A stretch of 64,000 nt of DNA, from NCBI RefSeq assembly GCF_002847305.1, contig NZ_CP025410.1, forward strand, positions 17,869 through 81,868. The letters run 5' to 3'. Made by a program: the position numbers and the translations under genes. The notes beneath the pieces are model-generated. The model searched no databases and was not told the DNA's origin. It worked only from the letters and a program-made list of their open reading frames with translations. This document shows, one piece after another, positions 60,771 through 64,000 of the stretch (position 1 is its first letter; every line of letters begins with the position of its first letter). Source of the DNA: Paracoccus tegillarcae (GTDB lineage: Bacteria; Pseudomonadota; Alphaproteobacteria; Rhodobacterales; Rhodobacteraceae).

Positions 60771-62748
60771 TCAATCATCTAGAAGAACCTTGCTGAAGGC
60801 CTGATTCCGTTTCTTCGCCATAGAAACCAAGGTGTCGTAACCAAACGCCTGAATGAAAATTTCGCCATTGTCGAAATACTGCGTCCAAATCTTGGGATCA
60901 TGAGGATTCTGAAAATTGTGGCGCTTTAGAACTTTGATCAGGGTTGGGTCAAATCAGCGATAATGAAAGCGCTACGGCGGGCAACTCGTTCGAACGACAT
61001 ATGGCCACCATCAGTTCTGGTGATGCCTCCCGCCCCGACTGCCTTTTCCAAAGTGTCGATGACCTGCGTTACCGGGTCCGACTTTGCTGGCCCAAAGCTG
61101 TAGTCATTACGGCTAGGCTTCTTGAACTCAACGATAGTCAGGTAGTGCCATCTTCGTCGCCTAGCACCATCGTATCGTCGTAGAACAAGAGGTCAGTGAC
61201 TTTGTCACCTTTCTTTCTTCCCCTCCGTGCATCGTTCGGTCACTCGACACATACGGCAAGAAAGCGAGAGCATCGTCAATCAACCAAGATTATGCTGGAA
61301 ATATTCAACATTCACGCTGTCGCTAAATCGGCGAAAGATCAGGGAGTGAACCTCATCCTCAGCACCACGTGTTTTAGCGTCATCGAATTTTCGAGCGGCG
61401 TCGAGCAGCTCAATAATGCTCTTCCGATGAATGACATACTCGGCGAGCGCCTCTTTTTTTCCAGCATCAATGCGGCTCGCCAAATCCTTTATCTTGTCGG
61501 CATATGATGCTGGGTCATTGGCCGCCTCAGTGATCTGCTTGAGCAAATCGCCGGTGTTTCGGTAACGGGACAGCGCGAGTCTTGAACAAATTCTTCCGGC
61601 CCCAGTGGTTGGGTTTCTTTGCAACATACTCGGAAAGAGATTGCCCTTGAGCCCAAGCGGAGAATCGATTTTCATGCAGAGCCACATTGAGTTTCTGAGC
61701 CTGTCCGGTCTTAATCTTTTCGATTTGCTGTTTCTCGCGGTCCTGAATCTTCTCGCAGACAATTCCTACAATTTCTTCAATCGCTTTTGCGGAAGGTCCA
61801 GGCTAGTGCGAGAGTCGTTCAAACGCGTTTCAAAAGCTTCGCCTCGAACAACGGCCACAATGATAAACTTGCTATCGTCCTTGTCTACGAAATGTGTGGC
61901 GCCTAGCTTGTTTGAAAGGTCGCGGGGGTGTCCAACAATTCGATCCGCCGCCGCGAAAAGTAGACTATGGCTTTTGAACTGTCTTGTTTTGGGATCTTTG
62001 TCAGTGTGTAATTCAGGGAGCACGTTACACCCTCAATAGTAGTGTCGATCTGGCCTGCAGCGTGTTCAACGAACACTGCCTTGAAATAGCTGGTGATGTT
62101 TTCGGTTCATCATCGTCGAACTGAAGAAAAATCTCAGGCAGCCGCGATACAGAAATATGCAGGAAGTGCGAGCCGATTTGGTCCTTCACATCCTGCTTTG
62201 ATAGTGAGCCAATGAGTTCGAACCAATCTTTCAGAGGTTCATCCAGTTCGACACACATGCCACACCCTGAGAATTCAGGTTTGCCATCATGGAAGATGAT
62301 CTCCTCATCTTGGGAAATGTCAAAACGGAAGGTCCTTGTTTCCTCTATAGTGGCGATCTCAAAGCGACTAGAATAGTGAATCCGAGAGAATACTTTGAAG
62401 GCAATGAAGCGCCGAAGCCGCGCCCGCGCTTGCTAAGTTTATACCCGCTGAAAGGTGTCCGAAACGATTATAGTTTTCCTCATTCAAGCCAACGCCATTA
62501 TCTGTGACGCTAATCAGTATCTTTTAGGATCGTTTAGGCTTTCAAATTTGACGAGAATTTTCCCCTTGCGAGATGCTTGATCATTGAACGCTGCTCGATT
62601 CCATCCATCGAGTTCGAAAGCGCTTCGAAAACGGGCAACAGGAAGCCTTGCACGTTGACAGATAAATTGGTGCGTTCGAGAACTGCCAGCATGTCGGCTT
62701 GATCAAGGTATCTGCATCATGCCCTAGCACTTTGTTACCATCCATCAT
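60771..62748 (-). pseudogene. GHKL ATPase gene, second copy with many frameshifts
   Basis: It corresponds to 3545-5542 but is about 20 bp shorter, with the frame broken in more than ten places, mostly in runs of G, C, T or A. The density rises toward the window's end. The first copy gives the real sequence. Confidence 0.85.
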
Positions 62749-63626
62749 GTTTCCCTAATGCGTTGTTCGCAGGGGATTATCGAAGGCTGCTTGCGACGGT
62801 ATCAGGAGGGAGGTTGGCGTCACGACGAAAATGCCTCGGCTGTTCAAGTTCGTTGGAACCAACCAGTTAGGAAAAACCGCTTGGAGATCGATGCCGGAGT
62901 TTGCTTCGCTGCGCTCTTCGGAGTGCTATCACTGTTGTGGACAGCGGACCGCCAGTTGACCCTCAGATCCTGGCCAGCTTGGATCCATGCTGTCGCCACG
63001 GTGACCGTGGGCTTAGGCTGCGACCGGACATCCGTTGCTATTAACACGAACATTCGCAAAGGGCCGGGCGCTCACGCTGCACCTGCATTCGCTGCCGTCG
63101 GCATGAGTGTTGGCGATGGGCTCTTCACAATGATCTGCGCCGCTGCGTGACCCTGCAACCGTCATCAGCTTGGTCTAGGCGAAGCCGACCGCGAGACGCC
63201 GATCAAGCAGGAATGTTTGTGCCGCCGCTTCCCGGGACAAGCCATTCGTGCACTCTTGCAGCATCCCGGTGCAGGCTTTGAACTTGTTGCGGCGGCTGCC
63301 GGACAACCCTGAAGCTGCATATGCGGCTTGACGCCCTAAAATCGACCGTGAGCCCGAACGTGAAGCCGTTCTCATGAATGGCCTGGGCAGTGGCGGGCAG
63401 CCCATCACGTTCTCGCCCGCGACAACCTGATCGCCCATGAAGTGGGGATATCCCTGCGCCGCTGTTTTTCGTCAACCGGCTTTCCCCTCGAGCGGGCCTG
63501 CCCGATGTGAAGTTCCGTTACAGGCTGCAAGACACCAAGAGAAGGGCCAAGGCAGCGGCTTGATCTTCGGCCCGGCACCGGCTTTCTTGCCTCCCGGCCA
63601 TCATGGCCCCGCACGGGAACGGTTAC

Positions 63627-63725
63627 ATGGCAGTCATGGACGATTTCCGCTCGAACACTGTGACGCGGCCGGATGCTGCAATGCGGGCCGCCATGGCCTC
63701 TGCCGAGGTCGGAGACGCGATCTAT
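63627..63725 (+). pseudogene. threonine aldolase stub, second copy
   Basis: It repeats 6421-6519 without change in the readable part. Confidence 0.55.
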
Positions 63726-64000
63726 CACCGCAGTGAGCGCGACCACGCAGGCAGGTAAGGTTCGTCTTGATGGACGTCTCGTCTATAAATACAAGCCGTT
63801 CCGGCTGACGCCGCAGTGCAGGCAAGCGGCGCGTCAACCAATCGTGCCGGGCCTGCCTTACACTTGCGCGGCCCCGTCGCTGGCCACCAGCGATTTTTTT
63901 TTATAGGTGAAGCCGAGCCGTGACAGCAGCGCGGCAATGGAAGAATGGTGAGCTTCGAGACCTTCCGCCATCGCCAGGGCGTCGCGCAGTTCGAAGAGCG
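63726..64000 (-). pseudogene. IS630-family transposase remnant, second copy, cut by the window end
   Basis: It repeats 6520-6793. The A run on the coding strand is 9 long here against 8 in the first copy, so the true length of this run is uncertain. The FIDETS block is present; the N-terminal part lies beyond the window. Confidence 0.65.

Larger units (their letters stand above)
57235..64000. repeat. terminal redundancy: repeat of 1-6793
   Basis: The window's end repeats its beginning, base 57235 matching base 1 and base 64000 matching base 6793. The copy is 27 bp shorter overall, almost all from one-base losses in homopolymers (C, G, T and A runs), most densely after 60600. This is the signature of an unclosed circular contig with a lower-quality end, not of a biological duplication. 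Confidence 0.95.

Noticed and set aside
57235..64000. A biological 6.8-kb duplication
   Set aside because: It lies exactly at both window ends, with homopolymer indels confined to the second copy, so contig-end redundancy is the simpler cause.

Overview
The window looks like a complete circular conjugative plasmid from an alphaproteobacterium, most probably a Rhodobacterales member of the Paracoccus/Rhodobacter type. The grounds are the high GC content, a RepC replication protein, a VirB/VirD4 type IV secretion system (T4SS), LuxR/LuxI genes, and VirC1/VirC2-like genes. The sequence is linear but terminally redundant: 57235-64000 repeats 1-6793. The real molecule is therefore about 57,234 bp. 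The second copy carries many one-base deletions in homopolymers, so coordinates 1-57234 should be trusted for genes.

Layout. (1) 57197-57234 joined to 1-5542: an accessory, defence-like block with an HNH-type protein and a small partner, a HEPN-LprI fusion, a second HEPN-like protein, and a GHKL ATPase with a C-terminal nuclease-like motif. (2) 5543-9737: remnants (a threonine aldolase stub and a broken IS630 transposase), an rnlAB toxin-antitoxin pair and a serine resolvase. (3) 9773-11750: a type II restriction enzyme with a C5-cytosine methyltransferase. (4) 12319-13569: repC without repA or repB beside it. (5) 13872-16295: an exported protein, luxR, a small ORF and luxI. (6) 16447-31114: the complete T4SS, virB1-virB11 plus virD4. 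(7) 31192-35642: relaxase and MobC on the minus strand, a probable oriT, a 33-unit heptamer array, and virC1/virC2-like genes. (8) 35998-38567: a tyrosine recombinase and neighbours. (9) 38595-53985: a leading-region-like block made of tightly overlapping minus-strand operons (ArdC-like antirestriction protein, ParB-like protein, DUF3768, nucleases, SRAP). VapBC and a few plus-strand genes are embedded in it. (10) 54422-56677: a GNAT acetyltransferase and an ArsR/SRPBCC/DUF4287 operon.

How it fits together. Two near-identical dyads, one before the luxI operon and one before the virB region, suggest that quorum sensing controls transfer. The relaxase nicks DNA near 33.6-33.9 kb. If the plus strand is exported with rising coordinates, the minus-strand genes at 38-54 kb would enter the recipient first and use the transferred strand as template. 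A 300-360 bp repeat sits before three of those operons. It contains a long imperfect hairpin, as does a separate 182-bp palindrome before a fourth gene. These are what single-strand (Frpo-like) promoters would look like. A C-terminal module shared by the relaxase and a 333-aa protein coded between virB11 and virD4 could be a secretion or coupling signal.

Limits. All functions rest on reading motifs and remembered family features; no search was run.
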